Below, one piece after another: positions 45,429 to 55,063 of a stretch of DNA of 64,000 nucleotides. A model generated the notes under the pieces. It saw nothing but the letters and a program-made list of their open reading frames with translations. It was not told where the DNA came from and did not search any database. How positions within the stretch are numbered: the first letter of the stretch is position 1; every line of letters begins with the position of its first letter. The translations under genes and the position numbers were made by a program. Source of the stretch: Paracoccus albus (GTDB taxonomy: Bacteria; Pseudomonadota; Alphaproteobacteria; Rhodobacterales; Rhodobacteraceae); contig NZ_CP115775.1 of NCBI RefSeq assembly GCF_027913035.1, positions 1,488,001 through 1,552,000 on the forward strand, given 5' to 3'.

Positions 45429-48400
45429 CTATTCCAGTTCGACCAACAGGTCTTTCGCGTCGATCTGCTGGCCGGGGCTGACATACACGGCTTTGATCGT
45501 ACCGTCGCGGTCGGCGTGTATCGCGGTTTCCATCTTCATCGCCTCGATGGTCAGCAGCATGTCGCCCGCCTTGACCACCTGCCCGACCGTCGCCGCGACC
45601 GAGGCCACGACACCCGGCATCGGCGCTCCGATATGCGCCTCATTCGTCGGATCAGCCTTTGGCGCGGCAGCAGAGGCCGCACCCTCTGCCCGGTTCGGCA
45701 CGCGGATATTGCGCGGCTGGCCGTTCAGTTCGAAAAAGACCTTCACCTCGCCCTTCTCATCGGTTTCACCGATGGCCTGCAGACGAATTTCCAGCGTCTT
45801 TCCGGGGTCGATCTCGACACTGATCTGGTCGCCCTGCTCCATTCCGTAGAAGAAGTTGCGCGTCGGCAGCGTGCGGACGGGGCCATAGGTGCGGTGGCGG
45901 CCCATGTAATCCAGAAAGACTTTCGGATACATGAGATAGCCGTTCAGGTCCTCATCATCGACCTTCATGCCTTCAAGCTGCTGTGACAGATCGGCACGCG
46001 TCGCCTCCAGATCGACCGGCTTCATCGCGGCACCGGGGCGTGATGTTGTCGGTTTTTCGCCTTTCAGCACCTTCTTTTGCAGCGCTTCTGGCCATCCGCC
46101 GGGCGGCTGGCCCAGATTACCGCGCATCATGTCGATCACGGAATCGGGGAAAGCGACATCGACCTTCGGATCCTCGACCTGAGCGCGGGTCAGACCCTGA
46201 GACACCATCATCAGCGCCATATCGCCAACCACCTTCGACGAGGGCGTCACCTTCACGATATCGCCGAACATCTGGTTCACATCGGCATAAGCCTGCGCGA
46301 CCTCATGCCAGCGATCTTCCAACCCGAGAGAGCGCGCCTGCGCCTTGAGGTTGGTGAACTGACCGCCTGGCATTTCGTGAAGATAGACCTCTGACGCCGG
46401 GGCTTGCAGGCCGGATTCGAAGGCAGCGTAATCCTCACGCACGCGCTCCCAATAGTTAGAGATCTCGCGAACCGCATCGATATCCAGCCCGGTGTCACGC
46501 TCGGTCCCTTCCATCGCTTCGACGACAGAGCCGAGCGTGGGCTGGCTGGTATTGCCCGAAAGCGCATCCATCGCGCCGTCAACAATATCCACCCCGGCCT
46601 CGGCCGCGGCCAGATAGGACGCGCCCCCCATGCCCGAGGTATCATGCGTATGGAAGTGGATCGGAAGCCCGACCTCTTCCTTCAGCGCAGTCACCAGCTT
46701 GCGGGCGGCGGCCGGTTTCAGAAGCCCCGCCATATCCTTCAGCCCAAGGATATGCGCGCCGGCATCGCGCAGCTCTTTTCCCATGGAAACATAATATTGC
46801 AGGTCATACTTCGCACGATCCGCGTCGAGAATATTGCCGGTATAGCAGATCGCAGCCTCACAGATCTTGCCGCTGTCGATCACGGAATCCATGGCGACGC
46901 GCATATTCTCAACCCAGTTCAGGCTGTCGAAGACGCGGAACACATCGACCCCGGATTCGGCAGCCTGTTTCACGAAAGCCTGCACCACATTATCGGGGTA
47001 ATTCGTATAACCCACCCCGTTCGAGGCACGCAGCAGCATCTGGGTCAGCAGGTTCGGCATCCGCGCGCGGATATCGCGCAGACGCTGCCACGGACATTCC
47101 TGCAAGAATCGGTAAGCCACGTCAAAGGTCGCCCCGCCCCAGCATTCGACGCTGAAAAGCTGCGGCAGGTTGGCGGCATAGGCAGGCGCCACCCGGATCA
47201 TATCGATGGAGCGCATACGCGTGGCCAGCAGCGACTGATGCCCGTCGCGCATGGCGGTATCGGTCATCAGAAGACGCGGCTGCGCGGCGACCCAGTCAGC
47301 AACGGCCTGCGCGCCCTTTTCTTCCAGCAGCTGCCGAGTTCCCGCGGGCGGCGGCGAGATGCGCGGTTTCGGCGCGACGGCTGGCCTGACCTCTGCCGGG
47401 GGCGCGGCGCGGCCTGCGGTTTCGGGGTGACCGTTCACGGTAATGTCGGCCAGGTAGGTCAGGATTTTCGTGGCCCTGTCCTGACGCTGGCGGAACTCGA
47501 ACAATTCGGGTGTCGTGTCGATGAACTTGGTGGTGTATTCATCCGACAGGAAGGTCGGATGTTTCAGCAGGTTGATGACGAAATCAATATTCGTGCTGAC
47601 GCCGCGCACACGGAACTCGCGCAGCGCCCTGTCCATGCGACGGATTGCCTGATCGGGTGTCTGCGCCCATGCTGTTACCTTCACCAGAAGTGAATCGTAG
47701 AAGCGCGTAATCACCCCGCCGGCATAGGCCGTGCCGCCATCCAGACGAATGCCCATGCCCGTGGCCGAGCGATAGGCCGTAATACGCCCGTAATCCGGGA
47801 TGAAGTTGTTCTGCGGATCCTCTGTCGTCACCCGGCATTGCAGCGCATGACCCGACAGAGTGACCTGATCCTGCGACGGAACACCTGTTGCTTCCGCCAG
47901 AGTCGCACCCTCGGCGACCTTGATCTGGGCCTGAACGATGTCGATACCCGTCACCTCTTCGGTGACGGTATGTTCGACCTGAACGCGCGGATTGACCTCG
48001 ATGAAATAGAACTTGTCGCTGTCCATATCCATCAGGAACTCGACCGTACCCGCCGCCTGATAGCCGACCGCCTGCCCGATCTTCAGGGCAAGGGCGCAGA
48101 CCTCTTCGCGCTGCGCATCGGTCAGGTAAGGCGCGGGGGCGCGTTCCACCACTTTCTGATTGCGGCGCTGCACGGTGCAGTCACGTTCGTACAGGTGATA
48201 CAGACCGCCATGGGTATCACCCAGCAACTGCACCTCGACATGGCGGGCGCGGGTGATCATCTTTTCCAGATAGCCCTCGCCATTGCCGAACGCGGCCTCG
48301 GCCTCGCGACGGCCTTCGCGGACCTTCTCGACCAGCTCATCGGGGCCGTTGATCGGGCGCATCCCGCGCCCGCCGCCGCCCCATGACGCCTTCAGCATCA

Positions 48401-48872
48401 GGGGATAGCCGATCTCGGCGGCTTCGGCCTTGATGGCATCGAAATCCTCGCCCAGAACCTCGGTTGCGGGGATGACCGGCACGCCCGCATCAATCGCCAC
48501 GCGACGGGCGCTTGCCTTGTCGCCAAGCGCGCGCATGGTTTCGGCCTTGGGACCGATGAAGACGATGCCGGCATCGGCGCAGGCATCGACCAGCTCGGGG
48601 TTCTCGGACAACAGGCCATAGCCCGGATGGATCGCATCCGCACCGCTTTCCTTCGCGACCCGGATAATCTCATCAATGGACAGATAAGCCGCTACCGGAC
48701 CGAGGCCCTCACCAATCCGATAAGCCTCATCCGCCTTGAAGCGGTGCAGTCCCAGCTTGTCTTCCTCGGCATAGACGGCGACGGTCTTCTTGCCCAGTTC
48801 GTTGGCGGCGCGCATGACCCGGATGGCAATCTCGCCACGATTGGCCACTAGGATCTTGTTTATCTCACGCAT
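45429..48872 (-). CDS. pyc: Pyruvate carboxylase
   Basis: Biotin-dependent carboxylation of pyruvate to oxaloacetate, anaplerotic, cytoplasmic tetramer; 1147 residues, the usual full single-chain length. Biotin carboxylase domain at ~1-450 (ILVANRGEIAIRVMRAA; ATP-grasp loop KASWGGGGRGM). Carboxyltransferase domain at ~535-800 (ECWGGATFDVAYRFL, and the metal motif HFHTHDTSGMG). Linker/PC tetramerisation domain, then the biotinyl domain with the acceptor lysine in EAMKMETAI near the C-terminus. ATG 48872 has GGGGGAA upstream. With malic enzyme at the left edge, the window carries two enzymes of the pyruvate/C4 node. Confidence 0.97.
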   Translation of the reverse strand: MREINKILVANRGEIAIRVMRAANELGKKTVAVYAEEDKLGLHRFKADEAYRIGEGLGPVAAYLSIDEIIRVAKESGADAIHPGYGLLSENPELVDACADAGIVFIGPKAETMRALGDKASARRVAIDAGVPVIPATEVLGEDFDAIKAEAAEIGYPLMLKASWGGGGRGMRPINGPDELVEKVREGRREAEAAFGNGEGYLEKMITRARHVEVQLLGDTHGGLYHLYERDCTVQRRNQKVVERAPAPYLTDAQREEVCALALKIGQAVGYQAAGTVEFLMDMDSDKFYFIEVNPRVQVEHTVTEEVTGIDIVQAQIKVAEGATLAEATGVPSQDQVTLSGHALQCRVTTEDPQNNFIPDYGRITAYRSATGMGIRLDGGTAYAGGVITRFYDSLLVKVTAWAQTPDQAIRRMDRALREFRVRGVSTNIDFVINLLKHPTFLSDEYTTKFIDTTPELFEFRQRQDRATKILTYLADITVNGHPETAGRAAPPAEVRPAVAPKPRISPPPAGTRQLLEEKGAQAVADWVAAQPRLLMTDTAMRDGHQSLLATRMRSIDMIRVAPAYAANLPQLFSVECWGGATFDVAYRFLQECPWQRLRDIRARMPNLLTQMLLRASNGVGYTNYPDNVVQAFVKQAAESGVDVFRVFDSLNWVENMRVAMDSVIDSGKICEAAICYTGNILDADRAKYDLQYYVSMGKELRDAGAHILGLKDMAGLLKPAAARKLVTALKEEVGLPIHFHTHDTSGMGGASYLAAAEAGVDIVDGAMDALSGNTSQPTLGSVVEAMEGTERDTGLDIDAVREISNYWERVREDYAAFESGLQAPASEVYLHEMPGGQFTNLKAQARSLGLEDRWHEVAQAYADVNQMFGDIVKVTPSSKVVGDMALMMVSQGLTRAQVEDPKVDVAFPDSVIDMMRGNLGQPPGGWPEALQKKVLKGEKPTTSRPGAAMKPVDLEATRADLSQQLEGMKVDDEDLNGYLMYPKVFLDYMGRHRTYGPVRTLPTRNFFYGMEQGDQISVEIDPGKTLEIRLQAIGETDEKGEVKVFFELNGQPRNIRVPNRAEGAASAAAPKADPTNEAHIGAPMPGVVASVAATVGQVVKAGDMLLTIEAMKMETAIHADRDGTIKAVYVSPGQQIDAKDLLVELE

Positions 48873-48982
48873 GATATTCCCCCGAGTTTCAGCGCCCGAT
48901 TTTCTGCAACTGCGAAATCATTACCCAACGAAATCGCATTGTAAACGCGCGATGACGGCGTTTATCTCTGCCAGAACTTTTC

Positions 48983-49768
48983 CTATGCCGCCAGATCAAC
49001 CCAGACCGGGACGTGGTCCGAGGGTTTCTCACCGGCGCGAACCTCTTTATCCACACCACAGGACTGAACAATATCAGCAGCTTGCGGCGATAACATCAGG
49101 TGATCTATGCGGATCCCGTTATCGCGCCGCCACGCGCCGCCCTGAAAATCCCAGAAAGTGAACGGCCCGCGCTGCCCGAATGGATCGGCATTGCGCAAAG
49201 CATCGGTCCAGCCCTGCGCTGCGATGCGGCGAAACGCGGCGCGGCTTTCGGGCAGGAACAGCGCATCCTTGACCCATTCCCCCGGCTCTGCCGCGTCGCG
49301 CGGCTGCGGGATAATGTTGAAATCGCCCAGCATCACCACCGGCATTTCCAGTTCCAGAAGTTCCGCCGCACGAAGGCGCAGACGCTCCATCCACGCCAGC
49401 TTATAATCGTATTTCGGACCCGGTGCCGGGTTGCCGTTGGGCAGATAAAGGCCCGCGACCCGAACCGCGTGATCGCCCACCACAGTCGCCTCTATATAGC
49501 GGGCCTGTTCGTCCGCATCGTCGCCGGGCAGGCCGCGAGTTACGTCCTCTAGCGGCAGTTTCGAAAGTATCGCAACGCCGTTGAAGCTCTTCTGGCCATG
49601 GGTTTCCACATTATAACCCATCTCTTCGAAATGTTCTGCAGGGAATCCGTCATCCACGGTTTTGATTTCCTGCAGGACAACCAGATCGGGCTGCGCGGCG
49701 GTAAGCCAATCGCTGAGCGCGGAAATCCGGGCTTTGATCCCGTTGATATTGAAGCTGGCAATTTTCAT
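48983..49768 (-). CDS. xthA: Exodeoxyribonuclease III
   Basis: AP endonuclease/3'-exonuclease of base-excision repair, 261 residues. The EEP-fold motifs are complete: ASFNINGIKAR, VVLQEIKT (metal glutamate), GLYLPNGNP, MLGDFNIIP, WTFWDFQ-type loop (FTFWDFQGGAWRRDNGIRIDH) and the final SDHVPVWVDL. ATG 49768 is the family start; the frame extends to 49804 without support. Divergent from the small secreted protein gene. Confidence 0.95.
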   Translation of the reverse strand: MKIASFNINGIKARISALSDWLTAAQPDLVVLQEIKTVDDGFPAEHFEEMGYNVETHGQKSFNGVAILSKLPLEDVTRGLPGDDADEQARYIEATVVGDHAVRVAGLYLPNGNPAPGPKYDYKLAWMERLRLRAAELLELEMPVVMLGDFNIIPQPRDAAEPGEWVKDALFLPESRAAFRRIAAQGWTDALRNADPFGQRGPFTFWDFQGGAWRRDNGIRIDHLMLSPQAADIVQSCGVDKEVRAGEKPSDHVPVWVDLAA

Positions 49769-49845
49769 GCGCGGCATCATGTGTCGGACAGCCGCAATTG
49801 GCAAGGCGCGGGTGAGTGCTTATCTTGCATTGGCAGAGGTTTGAT

Positions 49846-50220
49846 ATGCGCTTTCTTCCAGTCATCATACTTCTGATCGCGGCCCTGCCTGCCGCCGCGG
49901 ATGAACAGCGTCCAAAGGCGGGGCTTTTGTGGAAGCAAACCGACCTGCCTGCGACCTTGCCCTTGCAGGTGCAGACCGCGCCGGATGCGGATCATGTCGT
50001 TTTCCTGACGGACCCGGATGCGAGGGAATCCGTGATGGCCGGCTTTGTCCGGGGTGGTGAGTTCTTTCGCCTGCTGGTCCCGCCGGGTGAATGGCAGGTC
50101 AGCATCGCATCGGGCAAATACTGGCGAGGAAAGGATGATCTGTTCGGCCCAGATACTCGCTGGACAGAACTGACCGAACCTCTGACTTTTCGGGCCGGTG
50201 CGGCGACTATGAACGGCTAA
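49846..50220 (+). CDS. Small secreted protein of unknown function
   Basis: A 124-residue protein from ATG 49846 with a clear signal peptide (FLPVIILLIAALPAAA). The mature part is about 105 residues and predicted mostly beta (LPLQVQTAPDADHVVFLTDP, RLLVPPGEWQVSIASG). The LVPPGEWQV segment resembles small beta-sandwich carriers of envelope proteins, but I recognise no named family. It has one Cys-free domain and no membrane anchor. Divergent from xthA with about 77 bases between starts, convergent with the Fe-S carrier. Confidence 0.7.
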   Translation: MRFLPVIILLIAALPAAADEQRPKAGLLWKQTDLPATLPLQVQTAPDADHVVFLTDPDARESVMAGFVRGGEFFRLLVPPGEWQVSIASGKYWRGKDDLFGPDTRWTELTEPLTFRAGAATMNG

Positions 50221-50268
50221 AACCGCAGCGCGGAAGTCCACGCCTGCATTCGGTCCTGTGTGACTAGC

Positions 50269-50595
50269 TCAGATCGAGAAGGAGGTCCCGCAGCCACAGG
50301 ATGAGGCGGCATTCGGGTTTTCAATGGTGAAACGCGCCCCGATCAACTCGTCCGCAAAATCGATAACAGCGCCTTCAAGAAACGGCAGCGACACCGGATC
50401 GACCAGCACGCGCTGACCATTGCCTTCCAGGATCAGATCATCGTCGGCCGGCGCGTCCAGCCGGATGTCATATTGAAACCCCGAACAGCCGCCGCCTTCC
50501 ACCGCAACACGCAGGGCCTGCGGTGCATCGGCACCGTTATTGATTTCAGCCAGCCGCGCAAAGGCGCGTTCGGTCACAGAAGGGGGCAGGTTCAT
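50269..50595 (-). CDS. erpA: A-type iron-sulfur cluster carrier (HesB/ErpA-like)
   Basis: Fe-S scaffold/carrier of 108 residues that delivers clusters to target proteins. The three invariant cysteines are C37 (GGCSGFQY), C100 and C102 (SSCGCGTSF). It is divergent from the dGTPase gene with 69 bases between starts, an arrangement common in Rhodobacterales. ErpA and IscA are hard to separate by sequence, so the symbol is tentative. Confidence 0.92.
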   Translation of the reverse strand: MNLPPSVTERAFARLAEINNGADAPQALRVAVEGGGCSGFQYDIRLDAPADDDLILEGNGQRVLVDPVSLPFLEGAVIDFADELIGARFTIENPNAASSCGCGTSFSI

Positions 50596-50664
50596 GGGGC
50601 GTTCCCGTTTCGCTTGTCTTCCTCAGAATATAGGGTTTGCCCTGTATCGCTGCAAGGAACCCGC

Positions 50665-51813
50665 ATGACCGCGCCATATGCTTGTCATCCCGAAGACAGT
50701 CGCGGCCGGCTTTATTCGGAGAGCCTGTCCAGCTTCCGCTCGCCCTGGCAGCGGGACCGCGACCGGATCATTCATTCCAGTGCCTTCCGTCGGTTGAAGC
50801 ACAAGACACAGGTTTTCGTCGAGCAGGAAGGCGATGCCTATCGTGGCGATTATTTCCGCACCCGCCTGACCCACACGATTGAGGTCGCGCAGGTCGCGCG
50901 CACCATCGCAGGCGCGTTGGATCTGAACACCGATCTGGCCGAAGCCGTGGCGCTTGCCCATGATCTGGGTCACCCGCCCTTTGGCCATACCGGCGAAGAT
51001 GCGCTGTCGGCCCTGATGGAACCCTATGGCGGGTTTGACCACAACGCACAGGCCCTGCGCATCGTGACCCGGCTGGAGCGTCACTATGCCGGTTTCGACG
51101 GGCTGAACCTGACATGGGAAACGCTGGAAGGGATCGCCAAACATAACGGCCCCGTCGCGCCGCCCCTGCCCTATGCACTGGCAGAGGTGAATGCCGATTG
51201 GGATCTCGACCTGCATACAAATGCCAGTGCCGAGGCACAGGTTGCCGCAGTCGCTGATGACATCGCCTATAACCATCACGACCTGCATGACGGTCTGCGC
51301 GCCGAACTGTTCAGCGAAACGGACCTTGCGGAACTGCCCGTCGTCGGTCCTGCCTTTGCCGAGGTCGATGAGCGTCACCCGGACCTTGAGCCCAGCCGCC
51401 GCCGGCATGAGGCGTTGCGTCGTGTATTTGGCGTGATGGTCGAGGATGTGATTGCCGTGGCGCAGAACCGTCTGGCGTCGCTTCAGCCGACATCTGTGGA
51501 CGAGATCCGGCAGATGGAGGGGCCGATCATCCGCTTTTCCAAGCCACTTTATCAGAACCTGAAGGCGATCAAATCCTTTCTGTTCACCCGCATGTATCGC
51601 GCGCCCTCGGTCGTAGATGAGCGCAAGCTGGTCACAGCCATGCTGGACGAGTTGTTCCCCCTGTTCATGTCAAACCCGGAAATGCTGCCCGAACATTGGC
51701 GGCCCGAAGCCCTGGCAGCGACCGAAACCGAACGCGCGCGGATCGTTCTGGACTATGTGGCAGGTATGACCGACCGCTATGCTATGGCGGAATGGGAGCG
51801 GCTCTGCGGCTAG
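50665..51813 (+). CDS. dgt: Deoxyguanosinetriphosphate triphosphohydrolase-like protein
   Basis: HD-domain dNTPase of 382 residues hydrolysing dNTPs to deoxynucleoside and triphosphate. The metal site is H70 (RLTHTIEVAQVART) and H99-D100 (AHDLGHPPFGHTGEDAL), with a later D in VADDIAYNHHDLHDG. ATG 50665 has AAGGAA upstream and matches the family N-terminus (YACHPEDSRGR); the open frame to 50473 crosses the divergent erpA start. Type 2 (non-E. coli) Dgt class by length. Confidence 0.94.
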   Translation: MTAPYACHPEDSRGRLYSESLSSFRSPWQRDRDRIIHSSAFRRLKHKTQVFVEQEGDAYRGDYFRTRLTHTIEVAQVARTIAGALDLNTDLAEAVALAHDLGHPPFGHTGEDALSALMEPYGGFDHNAQALRIVTRLERHYAGFDGLNLTWETLEGIAKHNGPVAPPLPYALAEVNADWDLDLHTNASAEAQVAAVADDIAYNHHDLHDGLRAELFSETDLAELPVVGPAFAEVDERHPDLEPSRRRHEALRRVFGVMVEDVIAVAQNRLASLQPTSVDEIRQMEGPIIRFSKPLYQNLKAIKSFLFTRMYRAPSVVDERKLVTAMLDELFPLFMSNPEMLPEHWRPEALAATETERARIVLDYVAGMTDRYAMAEWERLCG

Positions 51814-51830
51814 GCGCTGCCTTCGCGCGC

Positions 51831-52724
51831 TTATCTCAAGAAGATCAACGCCATGCCGATAACGGCGATCAGCGCCCCGGCCCAGCTTGTTGCACTTGGA
51901 CGCGAGCCGGTGATGATCCACAGACCGGGCAGGATAAAGACGGGCGAAAGCGCCGACAGGGTCGACACAATGCCCACCTTCCCGCCCTCCAAAGCGTAAA
52001 GCATCAGCGACATCCCGATCGCCATTGCCACAATCCCAGATCCCGCGAGCAGTAAGAACAAGGGCAGGTTCAGCCTACCTTTGGGCTTCACCTGCTGGAT
52101 GGGCATCGCCGACAGGATCGTCAGGCAGGCCGCTGCCGTCCCCACCCGGATCAGACTGCCGGTGAAAGGATCGAAGCCCTGCTGCATCACGGGCCGGGCA
52201 ATCAGCGAGCCGATGGCCTGCGCCAGTGCCGCAAACAGGCCCAGCAGAATACCGATCCAGATTTTACCGCGCACGGCCTCGAAACTGTGGCTGCCGCTTG
52301 CGCCCGGTCTGCCCAGCACGGCCAGGCCCACGCCGCCCGCACATAGCATGACACCCAACCACCCAATCCCGCTTAGCTGTTCTCCCAGCACGGCCCAGCC
52401 AAGAATAGCAGCAATCGGCGCGTTGAGCGCAAACAGGGCCCCTGCCCGACGCGGCCCCATGCGGCTGACGGCGACGAACAGAACGGTGTCGCCCATGAAG
52501 ATGCCGATCAGGCCCGAAAGGATCAGTGGCCAAACCTGCGCCGACGACGCCCCGTGCCACAAGCCGCCCACCAGGACGATGATCGCAAGGACAAGCGCGG
52601 TGAAGCTTTGCCGGTAAGTGTTGAATGCGAATGGCCCCAATCGGGTCAGGGGCGGTGTCACCATCAACCCTGTCGCTGCCCAACAAATAGCCGCACCGAT
52701 GGCAGCAAGCTCATAAACGGGCAA
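51831..52724 (-). CDS. DMT superfamily transporter (EamA)
   Basis: Inner-membrane transporter of 297 residues with ten predicted helices in two EamA repeats (~5-140 and ~155-295). The first includes GLIGIFMGDTVLFVAVSRMGPRRAGALFALNAPIAAILGW. The start appears to be TTG 52724, which has GGAGG seven bases upstream. Substrate unknown; relatives export amino acids or drugs. Confidence 0.88.
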   Translation of the reverse strand: MPVYELAAIGAAICWAATGLMVTPPLTRLGPFAFNTYRQSFTALVLAIIVLVGGLWHGASSAQVWPLILSGLIGIFMGDTVLFVAVSRMGPRRAGALFALNAPIAAILGWAVLGEQLSGIGWLGVMLCAGGVGLAVLGRPGASGSHSFEAVRGKIWIGILLGLFAALAQAIGSLIARPVMQQGFDPFTGSLIRVGTAAACLTILSAMPIQQVKPKGRLNLPLFLLLAGSGIVAMAIGMSLMLYALEGGKVGIVSTLSALSPVFILPGLWIITGSRPSATSWAGALIAVIGMALIFLR

Positions 52725-52810
52725 AACGGCGCCTCCACAACATAACTTTTGTCGATTCCGTGAACTTACGCTCGATGGGCGCGTTGTTTCGCCAACTACA
52801 GGAGGACGAC

Positions 52811-53233
52811 ATGATTACCAAGACCGGTTCCGCAAAATGGCAGGGTGGCATCAAGGACGGCAAGGGCGAAGTTTCGACCGAGTCGGGCGCCTTGTCCTCG
52901 CAACCCTATGGTTTCAACACCCGCTTCGAAGGTCAGGCCGGCACGAATCCGGAGGAATTGATTGGCGCTGCCCATGCGGCGTGCTTTTCAATGGCACTGT
53001 CCAAGGCACTTGGTGATGCAGGCGTGACCGATGTGACGATTGAAACGACATCGGCCATCTCGCTGGACAAAGAGGGTGAAGGCTTCGCGGTCAAGAAAGC
53101 TGCGCTGACCTCGACCGTAACAGGCAATGGCGACAAATCCGCGATTGAGTCCGCGGCAAACGGCGCCAAGGAAAACTGCCCGATCTCTAAGCTGCTGAAT
53201 ACGGAAATCACGCTGGATCTGACCATATCATGA
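52811..53233 (+). CDS. OsmC-family thiol peroxidase
   Basis: Organic-hydroperoxide-reducing protein of 140 residues, OsmC/Ohr fold. The two redox cysteines are C58 (GAAHAACFSMAL) and C123 (KENCPISKLL), in the OsmC arrangement. AGGAGG lies seven bases before ATG 52811. Its stop overlaps the start of the transglutaminase-like gene by four bases, so the two are co-translated. Confidence 0.93.
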   Translation: MITKTGSAKWQGGIKDGKGEVSTESGALSSQPYGFNTRFEGQAGTNPEELIGAAHAACFSMALSKALGDAGVTDVTIETTSAISLDKEGEGFAVKKAALTSTVTGNGDKSAIESAANGAKENCPISKLLNTEITLDLTIS

Positions 53234-54084
53234 TGTATATCCGCTACGGCTACGACATCACGATCGAAGGTGACGGTCCGCTGTCGATGCTGTTGCAGAT
53301 GTCGGTCCGGCCCGAAAGGCAGCTGGACCTGCGGGGGGTCGAGGAATTCTCGACCGACCCCGGCGTCGCCTATTCGACCTTCGTCGACGATTTCGGCAAT
53401 TTCTGCCGCAGGCTTTCGGCCCCGGCCGGTCAGTTCCGTATGCGGCAGACCGCGTTGATCGCCGACAGCGGTCTGCCAGAGCCGGAGTTCCACGAGGCCC
53501 GGGAAATGCCGATTGAGGCGTTGCCGGACGATGTGCTGCAATTCCTGCTGCCTTCGCGCTATTGTGACTCTGATCTGCTGATGCAGCAGGCTTGGGATCT
53601 GTTCGGTCAAGTGCCGGCGGGGTGGGGTCGCGTGCAGGCAATTATGGATTGGGTGCATGACCACATTACCTTCAACTACCAGGATGCCGATGCGACACGC
53701 ACGGCACATGACGCCTTCGAACAGCGCAAGGGCGTTTGCCGCGACTTCGCGCATCTGGCCATTGCGCTGTGCCGCGCACTGAATATTCCGGCACGCTATG
53801 TGAACGGCTATTTGGGTGATTTCGGCATCCCTGCGCCGCCCGACCCGATGGATTTCGCGGCATCCGTGCAGGTCTATCTGTCCGGTCGCTGGTGGGATTT
53901 CGACCCGCGCAATAATATGCGCCGGATTGGCCGCCTGCCGGTCGGCTATGGACGCGATGCCACCGATGTGGCATTGATTTCCAGCTTCGGCCTGCACCGT
54001 CTGGTGAATTTCACCGTTATTACCGAAGAGATCGACGAGGACGGCAATGTCGTGCCGCCCAAGAAGAAAGAAGCGGCAGAGTAA
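53230..54084 (+). CDS. Transglutaminase-like protein lacking the usual catalytic His
   Basis: A 284-residue cytoplasmic protein with an N-terminal beta region (~1-100) and a transglutaminase-like cysteine-protease core. C170 lies in KGVCRDFAHL, and D224 in WWDFDPRNN. Where most transglutaminase-core proteins have His (H-A-W/V before the last strands), this one reads DFAASVQVYL, with Ala at 210. Some members of this bacterial subfamily also lack His there, so it may be a non-canonical enzyme, a peptide-binding scaffold, or use another residue. It is coupled to osmC by a four-base overlap. Confidence 0.85.
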   Translation: MMYIRYGYDITIEGDGPLSMLLQMSVRPERQLDLRGVEEFSTDPGVAYSTFVDDFGNFCRRLSAPAGQFRMRQTALIADSGLPEPEFHEAREMPIEALPDDVLQFLLPSRYCDSDLLMQQAWDLFGQVPAGWGRVQAIMDWVHDHITFNYQDADATRTAHDAFEQRKGVCRDFAHLAIALCRALNIPARYVNGYLGDFGIPAPPDPMDFAASVQVYLSGRWWDFDPRNNMRRIGRLPVGYGRDATDVALISSFGLHRLVNFTVITEEIDEDGNVVPPKKKEAAE

Positions 54085-54104
54085 ATCACGCTGCGTCTGA
54101 GTGG

Positions 54105-54974
54105 CTAACCCCGCAAGGGCCGCGCACCTGCGATAAGTTCGGAATATTCGTCGTAGATCGCGACAATACGATCTATCACCCGACGGATATGGGGCAGATG
54201 GCGGTCGTCATCATGCATCACCAGATATTGCCATTCGGTCAGATCCTCGATCACCTGTCCCACCCGTGCCAGAGACGGATCGCAATCACCAAGCATACAA
54301 GGCATGATCCCGATTCCCGCGCCCGCCCTGACCAATTCGTGCACCGTCGCGACCGAGCTTGCCAGAACCGCGACAGGCACGTCCTGATCATGCAGCCATT
54401 GTGCCGCCGGATGCCGCGCATTGGCCGGGTCCATCGCCACCCATTCCAGCAATTCGGGACGCGCCACGGCCCAGCTGCGATACGCAGCGAAGCCTAGCTT
54501 GCCCAATTTTCGGGTAGCAAGATTGCCGCCCTCTGCCGCGCGGTTACGAATTCCCAGATCAACCTCACGATGGGCGATATCCAGCATTGCCTCGCTGGTG
54601 ACGAAATGCAGGCGGAACGGGTCGCCGGGCTGCGACAAGGCACAGAATTTGTCAGCCAGAAAACTGGCGGTTCCGGTCCCGGCTGACAGTCTGACAACCG
54701 GTCGCGCTGCATCTGGCGCAAGCAGCGCCTCGACCGGGCGCGCCGCCGCCTGCATCCCGCGCACCTTCTGAAACAGCTCACTGCCTGCGCGCGTCAGCGC
54801 ATATCCACTTTGCGAGCGTTCAAACAAAACCTGCCCGGTCTGCTGTTCAAGCGACAGCATCCGCCGCCCCACCGTCGCCGGACTGAACCCAAGGGCGCGC
54901 GACGCAGCAGACAGACCCCCACTTTCCGCGACGTGAAAGAAAACCTGCAGATCGTCCCAGCTTATATTTTTCAT
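54105..54974 (-). CDS. LysR-family transcriptional regulator
   Basis: Regulator of 289 residues. The N-terminal winged HTH reads DDLQVFFHVAESGGLSAASRALGFSPATVGRRM, and the effector domain runs from ~90. ATG 54974 is the family start; the in-frame upstream codon at 55001 is less likely. A small gene is divergent 89 bases away, the classic LysR target arrangement, but the real target is unknown. Confidence 0.92.
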   Translation of the reverse strand: MKNISWDDLQVFFHVAESGGLSAASRALGFSPATVGRRMLSLEQQTGQVLFERSQSGYALTRAGSELFQKVRGMQAAARPVEALLAPDAARPVVRLSAGTGTASFLADKFCALSQPGDPFRLHFVTSEAMLDIAHREVDLGIRNRAAEGGNLATRKLGKLGFAAYRSWAVARPELLEWVAMDPANARHPAAQWLHDQDVPVAVLASSVATVHELVRAGAGIGIMPCMLGDCDPSLARVGQVIEDLTEWQYLVMHDDDRHLPHIRRVIDRIVAIYDEYSELIAGARPLRG

Positions 54975-55063
54975 AATTGAAAAGAGCCTTGCGAAACGCA
55001 CCCGATGAAGGGGCGGTTATCGCAGGCTATCTTATCGGTATCGAAAAAGAAAGGAGCCCGCCA

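Noticed and set aside
53230..54084. Transglutaminase-like gene as a pseudogene
   Set aside because: Full length, uninterrupted, with Cys and Asp conserved and coupled to osmC; loss of His may be a subfamily trait.
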